Positions 56,665 to 64,000 of a stretch of DNA of 64,000 bases are shown piece after piece (position 1 is the stretch's first letter; each line of letters begins with the position of its first letter). The notes beneath the pieces are model-generated. The model saw only the letters and a list, made by a program, of their open reading frames with translations, made no database searches and was not told the DNA's origin. Origin of the DNA: Corynebacterium heidelbergense (GTDB lineage: Bacteria > Actinomycetota > Actinomycetes > Mycobacteriales > Mycobacteriaceae). Location: positions 682,001-746,000 of the forward strand of contig NZ_CP063191.1 of the NCBI RefSeq assembly GCF_028609845.1, in the 5' to 3' direction. The translations under genes were made by a program, and so were the position numbers.

Positions 56665-57633
56665 ATGACCCAGGCGCCCGCACCGGCCAACCTTATCCTC
56701 GGCACGGAAACCTTCCTCGCCGAGCGGCGGCGATCCGCCATCGTTGCGGCAGCCCGCGCCCACGCCGACGCGCCGGACGTCCCAGTAGAGATGCACAAGG
56801 CCACGGACATCACCGCCCCTGAGCTGGCCGAACTGCTCTCCCCGAGCCTGTTCTCGGAGGATCGGATCATTGTCGTCACCGGCGTGGAAGATGCCGCGCA
56901 GGACACCGTCAAACTTCTGGAGCAGGCAATCGCGGACCCGGCTGACGGGGTTGTCCTCGTCATGATCCACACCGGCAAGGGGCGGAACAAGAAGCTGGTG
57001 AACACCTGGCCGAAAATGGGCGTCCAGGTGCATTCGGCGGGGGAGCTTAAGGGCCGCGACCGCCACGCCTTCGTAGAACAGGAGTTCCGCAGCCACGGAG
57101 TGCGGGTTTCCCCGGACGTCGTGAGCCTCGTCCTGGATTCGGTGGGCAGCGGTCTACGCGAACTCGCCAGCGCCATCAGCCAGCTCGCCGCCGATACGGG
57201 CGGGAACGTCACCGCAGACAGCGTGCGCAAGTACTACCAGGGACGGGCGGAGGTCACCGGGTTCGAGGTCGCCGACCTGGCGGTGACCGGGCGGCTCTAC
57301 GAGGCGGTGGTCGCTGCCCGGCGGGCGCTGCAACTGGGTGTTCCCCACGTGCTGCTCGCCGCAGCGATGTGCGGAGCCGTCGCGGACATCGCGCGGGTCG
57401 CCGGGGCCCGCCGGATCGATCCTCGCCGGGACGCCGCAGACTACGGCATGGCCCCGTGGAAGCTGGAAAAGACGATGCGGCATGCGCGGATGTGGTCCCC
57501 GGAGGCTATCTCGGAGGGCCTGCAGGTCGTCGCGCATCTCGATGCGGACGTCAAGGGCCGAAGCCAGAGCGCGGATTACGCCGTGGAGCACGCGGTCCGC
57601 CGCATTGCCTCCCTCGCCGCTGGCCAGGGCTAA
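56665..57633 (+). CDS. holA: DNA polymerase III delta subunit
   Basis: 322 residues. Clamp-loader subunit that opens the beta ring. N-terminal AAA-like domain (NLILGTETFLAERR, then SLFSEDRIIVVTGVE), a middle domain, and a C-terminal helical collar (WKLEKTMRHARMWSPEAI). Position after comEA-comEC and before rpsT is conserved. Its TAA overlaps the stop of the convergent ADP-ribosylglycohydrolase gene by four bases. Confidence 0.95.
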   Translation: MTQAPAPANLILGTETFLAERRRSAIVAAARAHADAPDVPVEMHKATDITAPELAELLSPSLFSEDRIIVVTGVEDAAQDTVKLLEQAIADPADGVVLVMIHTGKGRNKKLVNTWPKMGVQVHSAGELKGRDRHAFVEQEFRSHGVRVSPDVVSLVLDSVGSGLRELASAISQLAADTGGNVTADSVRKYYQGRAEVTGFEVADLAVTGRLYEAVVAARRALQLGVPHVLLAAAMCGAVADIARVAGARRIDPRRDAADYGMAPWKLEKTMRHARMWSPEAISEGLQVVAHLDADVKGRSQSADYAVEHAVRRIASLAAGQG

Positions 57634-58664
57634 GCCTGGGCGAAGCCCTCCCACACGCCGGAGTAGATGGCGTGGTGATAGCGGCGCTCGAAGTCGTAGT
57701 GGCGGGCCGTCTTCCAGCTCTCCATATTGTCCATGTGCGCCCCCATCAGCGCCCCGGTGAGGGAGGCACGAGTCTTCCGGTTGCCCGGCCAGTTAACGGC
57801 CACGTGCAGGAAGTCATGCGGGTCGTAGCGTTCCTGGTGGTCCAGGTATAGCTGCGCCAGCAGGAGCGCGGAGGCGGTACAGGAGCCCGCGTCCCACCCC
57901 AACCCCAGGGTCTGCTTGACCTTGAGGCGTTCCCGGTAGAGCCGCTCGAAGTCGCCGTCGCCAAGGATGGGGGAGAGCGCCCGACGCACCTCGCGCACCC
58001 GCTCGATGAGCACGGTGAGCGGTACATCCTCCCCGCGTAACCGACGCACATGCGCGGTCCGCAGATCCTCGAGGAGCCCGCGCTTCTCGTGGTCGGTGAG
58101 GACGGTATCGGCGCGGAGGTTGGGGTCCAGGCGGATGTTTCCGGCCACCTCGGTAAGATCCTGGCCGGGTTCGGCGCTGAATAGACACCCCAGCACGAGG
58201 CATGCGGCGCGGGCCACGCCGGAATCGTGCGTGATCACCCCCTGCAAGACACTCCACCCAACCCGTTGGCGCCGGGGTGCCAACATCCCCGCCGGGCTGA
58301 GCCGCATGACGGCGCAGGAACCACCGGAGTGGGTGGCGCATCTATGCCATTCCTCAATGCCGCGCTCCTCCATGCGCTGAAGGGCTTCCTCGGTGGCGTT
58401 GCCGCGGTAGCGGTTGTAATCCCGGTCCCGGTGATAGTCCAGGAACTGTTGGGCGATTTCCAGCAGGCCGTCTTTCCGGGATAGGTCCCGGTCCGCGATC
58501 GCCCCGATCGCAGTGGACAGGGCCAGCGTCATGAGGGTGTCGTCGCTGATCCGCAGCTCATCGGGCAGCGGAGTGCGTTCGGTCTGCGGCGGCAGTTGAT
58601 AGGGGTAGCCCCAGGCGTCTCCAAGGGCGGTGCCGAAAAGGGCGGAGGCGAATCGGTTGTCCAC
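57630..58664 (-). CDS. ADP-ribosylglycohydrolase family protein
   Basis: 344 residues. DraG/ARH fold: GTALGDAWG near the N-terminus, the binuclear metal motif ISDDTLMTLALS, then THDSGVARAACLV and LGWDAGSCTASALLLAQLYLD further on. These enzymes remove ADP-ribose from protein arginine, serine or other groups. No ADP-ribosyltransferase gene is beside it, so the substrate is unknown. Convergent with holA and in line with rpsT 60 bp downstream. Confidence 0.9.
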   Translation of the reverse strand: MDNRFASALFGTALGDAWGYPYQLPPQTERTPLPDELRISDDTLMTLALSTAIGAIADRDLSRKDGLLEIAQQFLDYHRDRDYNRYRGNATEEALQRMEERGIEEWHRCATHSGGSCAVMRLSPAGMLAPRRQRVGWSVLQGVITHDSGVARAACLVLGCLFSAEPGQDLTEVAGNIRLDPNLRADTVLTDHEKRGLLEDLRTAHVRRLRGEDVPLTVLIERVREVRRALSPILGDGDFERLYRERLKVKQTLGLGWDAGSCTASALLLAQLYLDHQERYDPHDFLHVAVNWPGNRKTRASLTGALMGAHMDNMESWKTARHYDFERRYHHAIYSGVWEGFAQA

Positions 58665-58723
58665 GGGCTGTCTCCTCGCGTTCGGCCCTTTGTGGGGAAG
58701 GCCCGGGTCCGCGTGCGGGGGCC

Positions 58724-58987
58724 TTAGGCCATCTGGTTGAAGCGGGCCGCCATGTTGGATTTCTTGTTGGCGGCGTTGTTGCGGTGGATCGTGCCCTTGG
58801 TCACGGCCTTGTCATAGAGCCGGGCGGCGACCCGCATCTGAGCTTCAGCGCCGGCCTTGTCCTCGGCGGCGACGAGCTCGTTGAACTTGCGGGTTTCGGT
58901 GCGCAGGCGGGAGCGGATTGCCTGGTTGCGGCGCCGGGCGATCTCGTTGGTGCGGATGCGCTTCTTCTGCTGCTTGATGTTTGCCAT
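58724..58987 (-). CDS. rpsT: 30S ribosomal protein S20
   Basis: 87 residues from the ATG at 58987; the longer frame is spurious. Begins MANIKQQKKRIRTNEIARRRN and is basic and helical throughout, binding 16S rRNA. A short hairpin (aaggccc at 58698-58704 with gggcctt at 58719-58725) at the stop codon may be its terminator. Confidence 0.97.
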   Translation of the reverse strand: MANIKQQKKRIRTNEIARRRNQAIRSRLRTETRKFNELVAAEDKAGAEAQMRVAARLYDKAVTKGTIHRNNAANKKSNMAARFNQMA

Positions 58988-59352
58988 CGTGGCGTACCTC
59001 TTAAATCCGGTTGAGAATAGTCTTCTGGTCAATCATCCGGCGGGTGCGGCTCGGCGCCGTCGCGATGGGCAGCACCGTGGTTGCGGCACTCGGCAGGCGG
59101 TCTCTAACACCGGCGATCAAGGTCGTTCGCGGTGCGGTCTGCCGTTTCCGGGCCGATGATGAACCTTGACGACGCTACCAGCCCGGCGACGCCCGGACCT
59201 AATCGCGCAACGCCCGCACGGGGGCTCAACGCACCCGCCAGATAGGGGTGCTGGCTTACCGGGTGTTCGACTTCCACGCCGGAGCGTGTCCCACGCGGTG
59301 TCTAGCATGTGCGGCAGTTGCCCATACATAGCTAGCGAACGAGGAGAACACC
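58988..59352. other. Divergent intergenic region, rpsT and exonuclease fusion
   Basis: 365 bp without a gene. The rpsT leader and the promoter of the plus-strand fusion gene must be here. GAGGAGA at 59340-59346 is the ribosome site of the fusion gene. No clear repeats. Confidence 0.4.
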
Positions 59353-62300
59353 GTGCAGCCAGAGACCGCACCGAGGTATGCCGTGGTGGATGTAGAAACC
59401 ACCGGCTTTGGACAGCACGACCGGGTGCTGGAGGTCGCCATTGTTCACCTCAACGCCGCCGGTGAAGTGGAGGGCACCTGGAGCACGCTGATCAACCCGG
59501 GGCGGGATATTCCCAACTCCCACATCCACGGCATTCATGCCAGGGATGTGTTGCACGCGCCGAGCTTTGGTCAGATTGCCGCGGAGGTTGCGGGTCGGTT
59601 GGGTGGTCGAGTTTTCGTTGCGCACAATGCATCCTTTGATTCGCGGATGCTCAGGGCAGAGTTTGATCGTGCGGGCCTGGAGCTGGAGGGGTTGGGCCGG
59701 CACTACCACTGCACGATGGTGATAACGGGGGAGGTGCACCCCTACTCCGGGCGCAGCCTGGAGGCGGCGTTGAAGCGGGCGGGGTTGAACAACGAGTGGG
59801 CGCATTCGGCCGAGGGGGACGCGCGGGCAACTGCCGCACTGTTTCGCCACTACCTGGACATCGGTGCGCTGAATCCCTCGAGTGCGGTGACTGCCCTGGG
59901 GTGGGCGGGAGATAGCGAGCTGAATGAGTCCGGCGCTCCGCGGTCGGTTGCCGTTGTGCAGCGGGAGGATACTCGTTTGCGCATGGGCACCTGGCTGTAC
60001 CAGCTAGCTTCCGGGTTGCCGTTCAAGGGTCGGCCGCACGTCGACGCGTACGTCGAGCTGTTGCAGCGAGCCCTGGCTGACGAGCAAATCGACGGCGAGG
60101 AAGTCGAGGAACTCCTGGACCTGGCCAAGGGGTTGGGAATCAGTCGGGAGGAGGCTGTGCAGATCCACCGGGAGTTCGCCCATTCGCTGGCGCTGCTTGC
60201 GTGGGCCGACGGGGTTGTCACCCCCGAGGAGAGGGAGCAGTTGGCGACTACGGCATGCCAGCTCGGGGTCCCGTGGCACGAGGTGGAGCAGTGGCTAGTA
60301 GCGCCGCCGGAGCAATCCGATGCGGCCACCGGCCAGGGTGCGGTGAGCCTGCGCGCCGGGGATCGGGTCACGTTCACCGGGCAGTTGGAACTTCCCCGCG
60401 AAGTCTGGGAGGAGCGCAGTCGGCTGGCCGGGCTGGAGGTGGGCGGGGTGAGCCGAAAGTCGTCCTGCCTCGTTGCGGCAGACCCCGATTCTGGCAGCGG
60501 GAAAGCTCGGCGCGCCAGAGAATTGGGCATCCCCATCATCGACGAGGTCACCTTCGCGTACCTATTGGGCCAGTTGAGCCGGGAACCCGTGGAGGACGAC
60601 GAGAATGGGCAGCGATTCGACGCGACCCAGGCCGTGCTGGACCGCCAAGACCGGGAATGCCAAAAGCAGGCAGGCGAGAACCAGGCAGGCGAAGACCTGG
60701 AATGCAAGGACCGGGCAGGTGAAGACCTAGAAGACAGAGATCAGGCAGGCGAGGACCAGGCAGGCGAAGAGGGGGAAGGCCCGGGCGGGCAAAACCAAGC
60801 GGAGCCAAAGCACCACGAGCCGTCGGTCGTTTCTGTGGATGCGCCGGCGAAGGTGGTCGACGTTGTGGCGCGGGTGTTCCCCTGGCTGGCCGAGATCTCG
60901 CCGGGGCCGGCGGCTGCCGTCAACGAGCACGGTGAGGCCGATCCCGAGTTGGTTGCGGACCTCTGGATCACCTCGCGGGCCGAACAACCCCTCTCTCGGA
61001 TGTCGCCCGAGCTCAGCAGCGATACGCTGCCCCGTCTGCTGGAAGGCACCAAGCCCCTCGTTCAGCGGTGGCGGGCGGCCTACCCAGAGCCGCTGAACGC
61101 GTCGGTGGAGGACCTCACCCAGCTTGCCGGGGTGGAGCCCACGGCCGTTCGTCACTGGGCGATCGGTGTGGCCCACGAGGCGCTGCACAGTGATGCCTAC
61201 GCCCGTAGTGCCGAGGCCGACGGTGGGCAAGGCGCGCGGTTGGTGGCGTCCGATATCGAAGACGACCTGGTGGGAGCGGTCTACGACGATTGGAGGCTCT
61301 ACGACGCAACCGTCGACCAAGGGCTCAAAGAGATGGCCGACGTGCTCAGTTACCTGCGATACCGCAACGGGGACCTGGCCCGGCTGATCGGTCCGGCAAC
61401 GGGTGATGGGCCTCAGGATCGTCGTCGGGCGCGTTTGCTTGCGCTGCTCGAGGACAAAGACAGCCCGCTGAACGCCGTCCTCGCCAGCGAACGCCCCGCT
61501 GCGGCAGAAGTGCTGCGGATGGTCTATCTGGAGGCCGATGAGCGGGAACGGGACCTCATACGCGACCGGATCGGCGCCGTAGAGCCCAAGACTCTGCAGG
61601 TCATCGCGGAGCGTTTCGACGTGTCCAGGGAACGGGTGCGCCAGATTGAGACGAAGGTCCGCAAGCGCTTGAGCAAGCTGCTGGAGCAGGGGAGCGTGGC
61701 GGATCTGCTGCTGGGGATTCGCGCTCACGCTCACCCGGTGAACTCGCAGGTCGCGATCCTCCAACTGTTTCCGGAACTATCTACCCACGTGGAGGGGTGG
61801 GATGCCCCCTTGTGGCAGATACTGGATCAACTGGACGACTCCTTCACCGTCGAGGACGGATGGGTGTGCTACCCCGACTTGGCCGGGGCGGTAGCCACCA
61901 CGCAACGGGAGCTGGAGGCCGCAGAGAACGAGGATGGGATCGTGGCTATCGATGCCATCGACGATCAACTGGGTGTGCCGCCGGCCCTGGCCCGCGAATG
62001 GTTGCTTGCCTGCGGGTTCCCCATCGTCCAGGATCATGTGATCAACCGGAGGGATTCCCAGTCGATCCGCTCCGTGGCGGTGCTGTCCATCGCCGGGGAA
62101 CCCATGACGGCGGAAGCGATCTTCCGGAGCGCCGGCTCCAGCGTGACCCTCCGAGCCCTGAAGAACGCGCTGAGCGTCAACGACCGCGTTGTGCGGACTG
62201 GTGTAGACACCTTCGGCCTGCGGCGGTGGGGACTGGAGGAGTGCACGAAGCTCACCGACATCATCGGGCGGCGCGTGGACGCGGCCGTGGAACAGGCGAG

Positions 62301-63153
62301 GGCGGACTTGATCAGCGAAGATACCGCCGATGGTGGCCTGCATGCCGGGGGTGCGCAGGACAAGGACAGTGAGACGGACCCCGCGGATCTGCCCACGCCG
62401 CGGGTCGGGGTGACCCTCCGCGAACTGCTCGCGGAGTTGCCGGAAAAGTTCGGCGTGGCACCCAGCTCCATCAAGGCCTACGCCGCAACCGGGGAGTTCG
62501 AGATCATCGACGGCACCGTCTACCGCCGCGAGAATCCTCAGGTCAACGACGCAGAACCGGAAGAGTCCTCCGGGCTATACCGCCGCGACGGTCAGTGGCA
62601 GTTGCTCGCCACCATCACTGCGGATCATTTGCGGGGTTCCGGGTTCGGCGTCCCGGCGGGCATGCCCTGCCTCTGGGCGGTTGAGTTCGGGCAGACGATC
62701 ACCCTGCCCAGCCGCCTCGGGGATCAGCCCATGACGTGGGGCATGCTGGCGCAGTCTGGCAGCATCCGGCGCTTCTGTGAGGACATGGAGCTGCGCGTTG
62801 GGGATCGGGTGTGGATCAGCGACAACAACGGTCAGCGCTTCGAGGTGGAACCGGCGCCGCCGCTGCGGGAGCACACGGGCCTGGCCGCAGTGGCTGCGGC
62901 GATGGGCATTGATCCCGAGCAGGTGGGCACCCACCCACAGGAAGATGGGGAGAATCCACAAAAGCACGCTACCCACCCACAAGCAGACGGGGCCGAGGCG
63001 GAGGCCCGCCTGGAGGGCCTCATCGCCGAGGCCCTCGGCTTTCCCGCGACCGCCCCGCGCCGGAAGGTCTTGGCCCGGTTGCGCCATCGGCGGGAAAACC
63101 GCTTGGTGGAGATCCTCGAGGGGCTGTGGCTGCCGAGGCGCACGGAGGACTAG
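59353..63153 (+). CDS. DEDDh exonuclease - TerB-like - BRCT - sigma-4-like HTH fusion protein
   Basis: 1,266 residues, GTG at 59353 after GAGGAGA. Domains in order: DEDDh 3'-5' exonuclease, about 1-175, with Asp13/Glu15 in VVDVETTGF, NASFD (Asp96) and His151/Asp156; a TerB-like helical domain at about 234-310 (ALADEQIDGEEVEEL, WADGVVTPEEREQL); BRCT at 332-411 (GDRVTFTGQLELP); and a QAGE-repeat linker at 429-485. The 500-800 region ends in a sigma-region-4-like HTH at about 732-780 (VIAERFDVSRERVRQIETK). A winged-helix-like segment at about 909-963 ends TFGLRRWGLEE. The tail is long and ends in a helix. Epsilon-type exonuclease plus BRCT suggests DNA repair; the HTH suggests promoter or DNA binding. 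Function unknown. Confidence 0.9.
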   Translation: MQPETAPRYAVVDVETTGFGQHDRVLEVAIVHLNAAGEVEGTWSTLINPGRDIPNSHIHGIHARDVLHAPSFGQIAAEVAGRLGGRVFVAHNASFDSRMLRAEFDRAGLELEGLGRHYHCTMVITGEVHPYSGRSLEAALKRAGLNNEWAHSAEGDARATAALFRHYLDIGALNPSSAVTALGWAGDSELNESGAPRSVAVVQREDTRLRMGTWLYQLASGLPFKGRPHVDAYVELLQRALADEQIDGEEVEELLDLAKGLGISREEAVQIHREFAHSLALLAWADGVVTPEEREQLATTACQLGVPWHEVEQWLVAPPEQSDAATGQGAVSLRAGDRVTFTGQLELPREVWEERSRLAGLEVGGVSRKSSCLVAADPDSGSGKARRARELGIPIIDEVTFAYLLGQLSREPVEDDENGQRFDATQAVLDRQDRECQKQAGENQAGEDLECKDRAGEDLEDRDQAGEDQAGEEGEGPGGQNQAEPKHHEPSVVSVDAPAKVVDVVARVFPWLAEISPGPAAAVNEHGEADPELVADLWITSRAEQPLSRMSPELSSDTLPRLLEGTKPLVQRWRAAYPEPLNASVEDLTQLAGVEPTAVRHWAIGVAHEALHSDAYARSAEADGGQGARLVASDIEDDLVGAVYDDWRLYDATVDQGLKEMADVLSYLRYRNGDLARLIGPATGDGPQDRRRARLLALLEDKDSPLNAVLASERPAAAEVLRMVYLEADERERDLIRDRIGAVEPKTLQVIAERFDVSRERVRQIETKVRKRLSKLLEQGSVADLLLGIRAHAHPVNSQVAILQLFPELSTHVEGWDAPLWQILDQLDDSFTVEDGWVCYPDLAGAVATTQRELEAAENEDGIVAIDAIDDQLGVPPALAREWLLACGFPIVQDHVINRRDSQSIRSVAVLSIAGEPMTAEAIFRSAGSSVTLRALKNALSVNDRVVRTGVDTFGLRRWGLEECTKLTDIIGRRVDAAVEQARADLISEDTADGGLHAGGAQDKDSETDPADLPTPRVGVTLRELLAELPEKFGVAPSSIKAYAATGEFEIIDGTVYRRENPQVNDAEPEESSGLYRRDGQWQLLATITADHLRGSGFGVPAGMPCLWAVEFGQTITLPSRLGDQPMTWGMLAQSGSIRRFCEDMELRVGDRVWISDNNGQRFEVEPAPPLREHTGLAAVAAAMGIDPEQVGTHPQEDGENPQKHATHPQADGAEAEARLEGLIAEALGFPATAPRRKVLARLRHRRENRLVEILEGLWLPRRTED
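60640..60805. repeat. Imperfect repeats encoding a Q-A-G-E-D linker
   Basis: Repeats of caggcaggcgaag-type words encode recurring QAGED/QAGEN units in the linker between the BRCT domain and the second half of the fusion protein. They are a likely site of slippage and length change between strains. Confidence 0.7.
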
Positions 63154-63190
63154 GCCCCGAACTGCCGAAGCCCCGCCGGGCTTAGCGCTG

Positions 63191-64000
63191 CTAGATCTCG
63201 GCCGAGCGCTGCCGGATCACCGCCGAGCGCAACCGGTTGACCGCCGCGGCGATGTCCTGCCGGCGCGGCAGCGCCAAACGGCCGGGATGCCCCCGGTGTG
63301 GGGACAGCGCTTCCACACCGCCGCGTTCCATCTTCGTGAACAGGTGATCTACCAGCTCGGGTAGCGTCGCCCGGCCATCAGCGGCACCGTCGATTCGGGC
63401 CAAGGCCGCGGCGATCGCCCTGGTCTGGGACACGTCCACTAGCTGCTTCACGGCACCCAGATCCAAGAACACGTCGCCCACCCGGATCGTGTCCAGCCCC
63501 TTGGCCTGCGGCGGCTTTGGTCCCCGTGGACCTCGTGGACCTCGCGAATCTCCATTCCCGCGCGATCCTTGCCTCTCCCGGTCCCCATGCGATCCCCGTG
63601 AATCTCCGCCCTGCCCCTGCCCCGTGCCAAGCCCCACCACAACCCGCGCCCCAGCGCCGTGACCCCCACTCCCGCCACCCGGGATGGGATGGGAGCACGC
63701 GGCTACCGCGGATGGGTCGGCCAAGTCTCGGGCAGCGGAGGTCACGTCCACCGGCTGGTACGCGTCGAGCTGGATGACGGTATCGGCGGCGTCGATAAAA
63801 GCCCCAGAACCCCCGGCGACCAGTACGGTCGAAACCCCATGGTCCTCCCACAACCCCCGGACGTGGTCGATGAGCGGGGTGATCGGTTCCTTGGTACTCG
63901 GCACCAACCGCCGCATCCGCTCGTCGCGGATCATGAAGTTTGTCGCGGAGGTGTCCTCGTCGATGAGCAATGTCCTGGCGCCCGCCTCCAGCGCCTCGAT
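63191..64000 (-). CDS. ABC-class ATPase of the PF09818 type (partial)
   Basis: The minus-strand frame enters from the right edge without a start and ends at 63191, 270 codons. The visible part has a Walker B-like TLLIDEDTSATNFMIRDERM, then DHGVSTVLVAGGSGAFID and QLDAYQPVDVT, which match the predicted ATPase family of the ABC class. An unusual Gly/Arg-rich insertion (about residues 100-160 of the visible part) interrupts the fold before KGLDTIRVGDVFLDLGA. Cellular role unknown; the N-terminus lies outside the window. Confidence 0.85.
   Translation of the reverse strand: MEALEAGARTLLIDEDTSATNFMIRDERMRRLVPSTKEPITPLIDHVRGLWEDHGVSTVLVAGGSGAFIDAADTVIQLDAYQPVDVTSAARDLADPSAVAACSHPIPGGGSGGHGAGARVVVGLGTGQGQGGDSRGSHGDRERQGSRGNGDSRGPRGPRGPKPPQAKGLDTIRVGDVFLDLGAVKQLVDVSQTRAIAAALARIDGAADGRATLPELVDHLFTKMERGGVEALSPHRGHPGRLALPRRQDIAAAVNRLRSAVIRQRSAEI

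Overview
The window is chromosomal DNA of a high-GC mycolate-forming actinobacterium, most likely a Corynebacterium. From nt 5.1 kb rightward the gene content and order match the block known in Mycobacterium tuberculosis as roughly Rv2412c-Rv2478c plus the orn/cmrA pair: orn-cmrA, ssb, ettA, thioesterase, pepN/glbO, DsbA-like, rpiB, tig-clpP1-clpP2-clpX, valS-folC-DUF4233-ndk, rne-rplU-rpmA-obgE, proB-proA-nadD-rsfS-gpgP-degV-comEA-comEC-holA-rpsT. mdh next to valS and the quinone-linked poxB point to Corynebacterium rather than Mycobacterium. Species cannot be assigned from the sequence alone.

nt 1-5125 is one end of a prophage. Reading leftward on the minus strand: an excisionase/Cro-like HTH protein, a run of small overlapping early genes, a WhiB-like protein, an HNH nuclease, a possible cos region, and the terminase small and large subunits. 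The large subunit runs off the left edge. On the plus strand are a small acidic protein and, at the very end, an XRE-type repressor whose last codons and stop codon lie inside the host tRNA-Lys(CTT) gene. This arrangement (repressor split by the attachment site at a tRNA 3' end, Cro/Xis diverging, integrase not beside it) resembles the integration-dependent immunity switch of mycobacteriophages such as BPs. It is the most interesting feature of the left end. A 387-bp gap inside the early operon holds a compact three-way-junction inverted-repeat element.

nt 5126-22300 carries an L,D-transpeptidase lipoprotein, a copper chaperone, a flavin reductase, tRNA-His, orn-cmrA, tRNA-Arg, a CopD/CtaG membrane protein, an SSB paralogue, EttA, a thioesterase, an unknown protein, a PepN aminopeptidase fused in frame to a group II truncated haemoglobin, a DsbA-like protein with a monothiol CPFA site, and RpiB. 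nt 22300-27950 holds overflow and lactate metabolism: poxB, then lutABC on the opposite strand, flanked by tRNA-Gly and tRNA-Pro.

nt 28130-39317 is a protein quality-control and central-metabolism block (trigger factor, ClpP1P2, ClpX, malate dehydrogenase, ValS, FolC, DUF4233, Ndk). nt 40754-47633 is an RNA/ribosome block (RNase E, L21, L27, Obg). nt 47667-57633 is a tightly packed series from proline and NAD synthesis through ribosome silencing to ComEA/ComEC and HolA. It is followed by an ADP-ribosylglycohydrolase and S20. The right end has a 1,266-residue protein joining a DEDDh exonuclease, a TerB-like domain, a BRCT domain and a sigma-region-4-like HTH, and then a truncated ABC-class ATPase gene.
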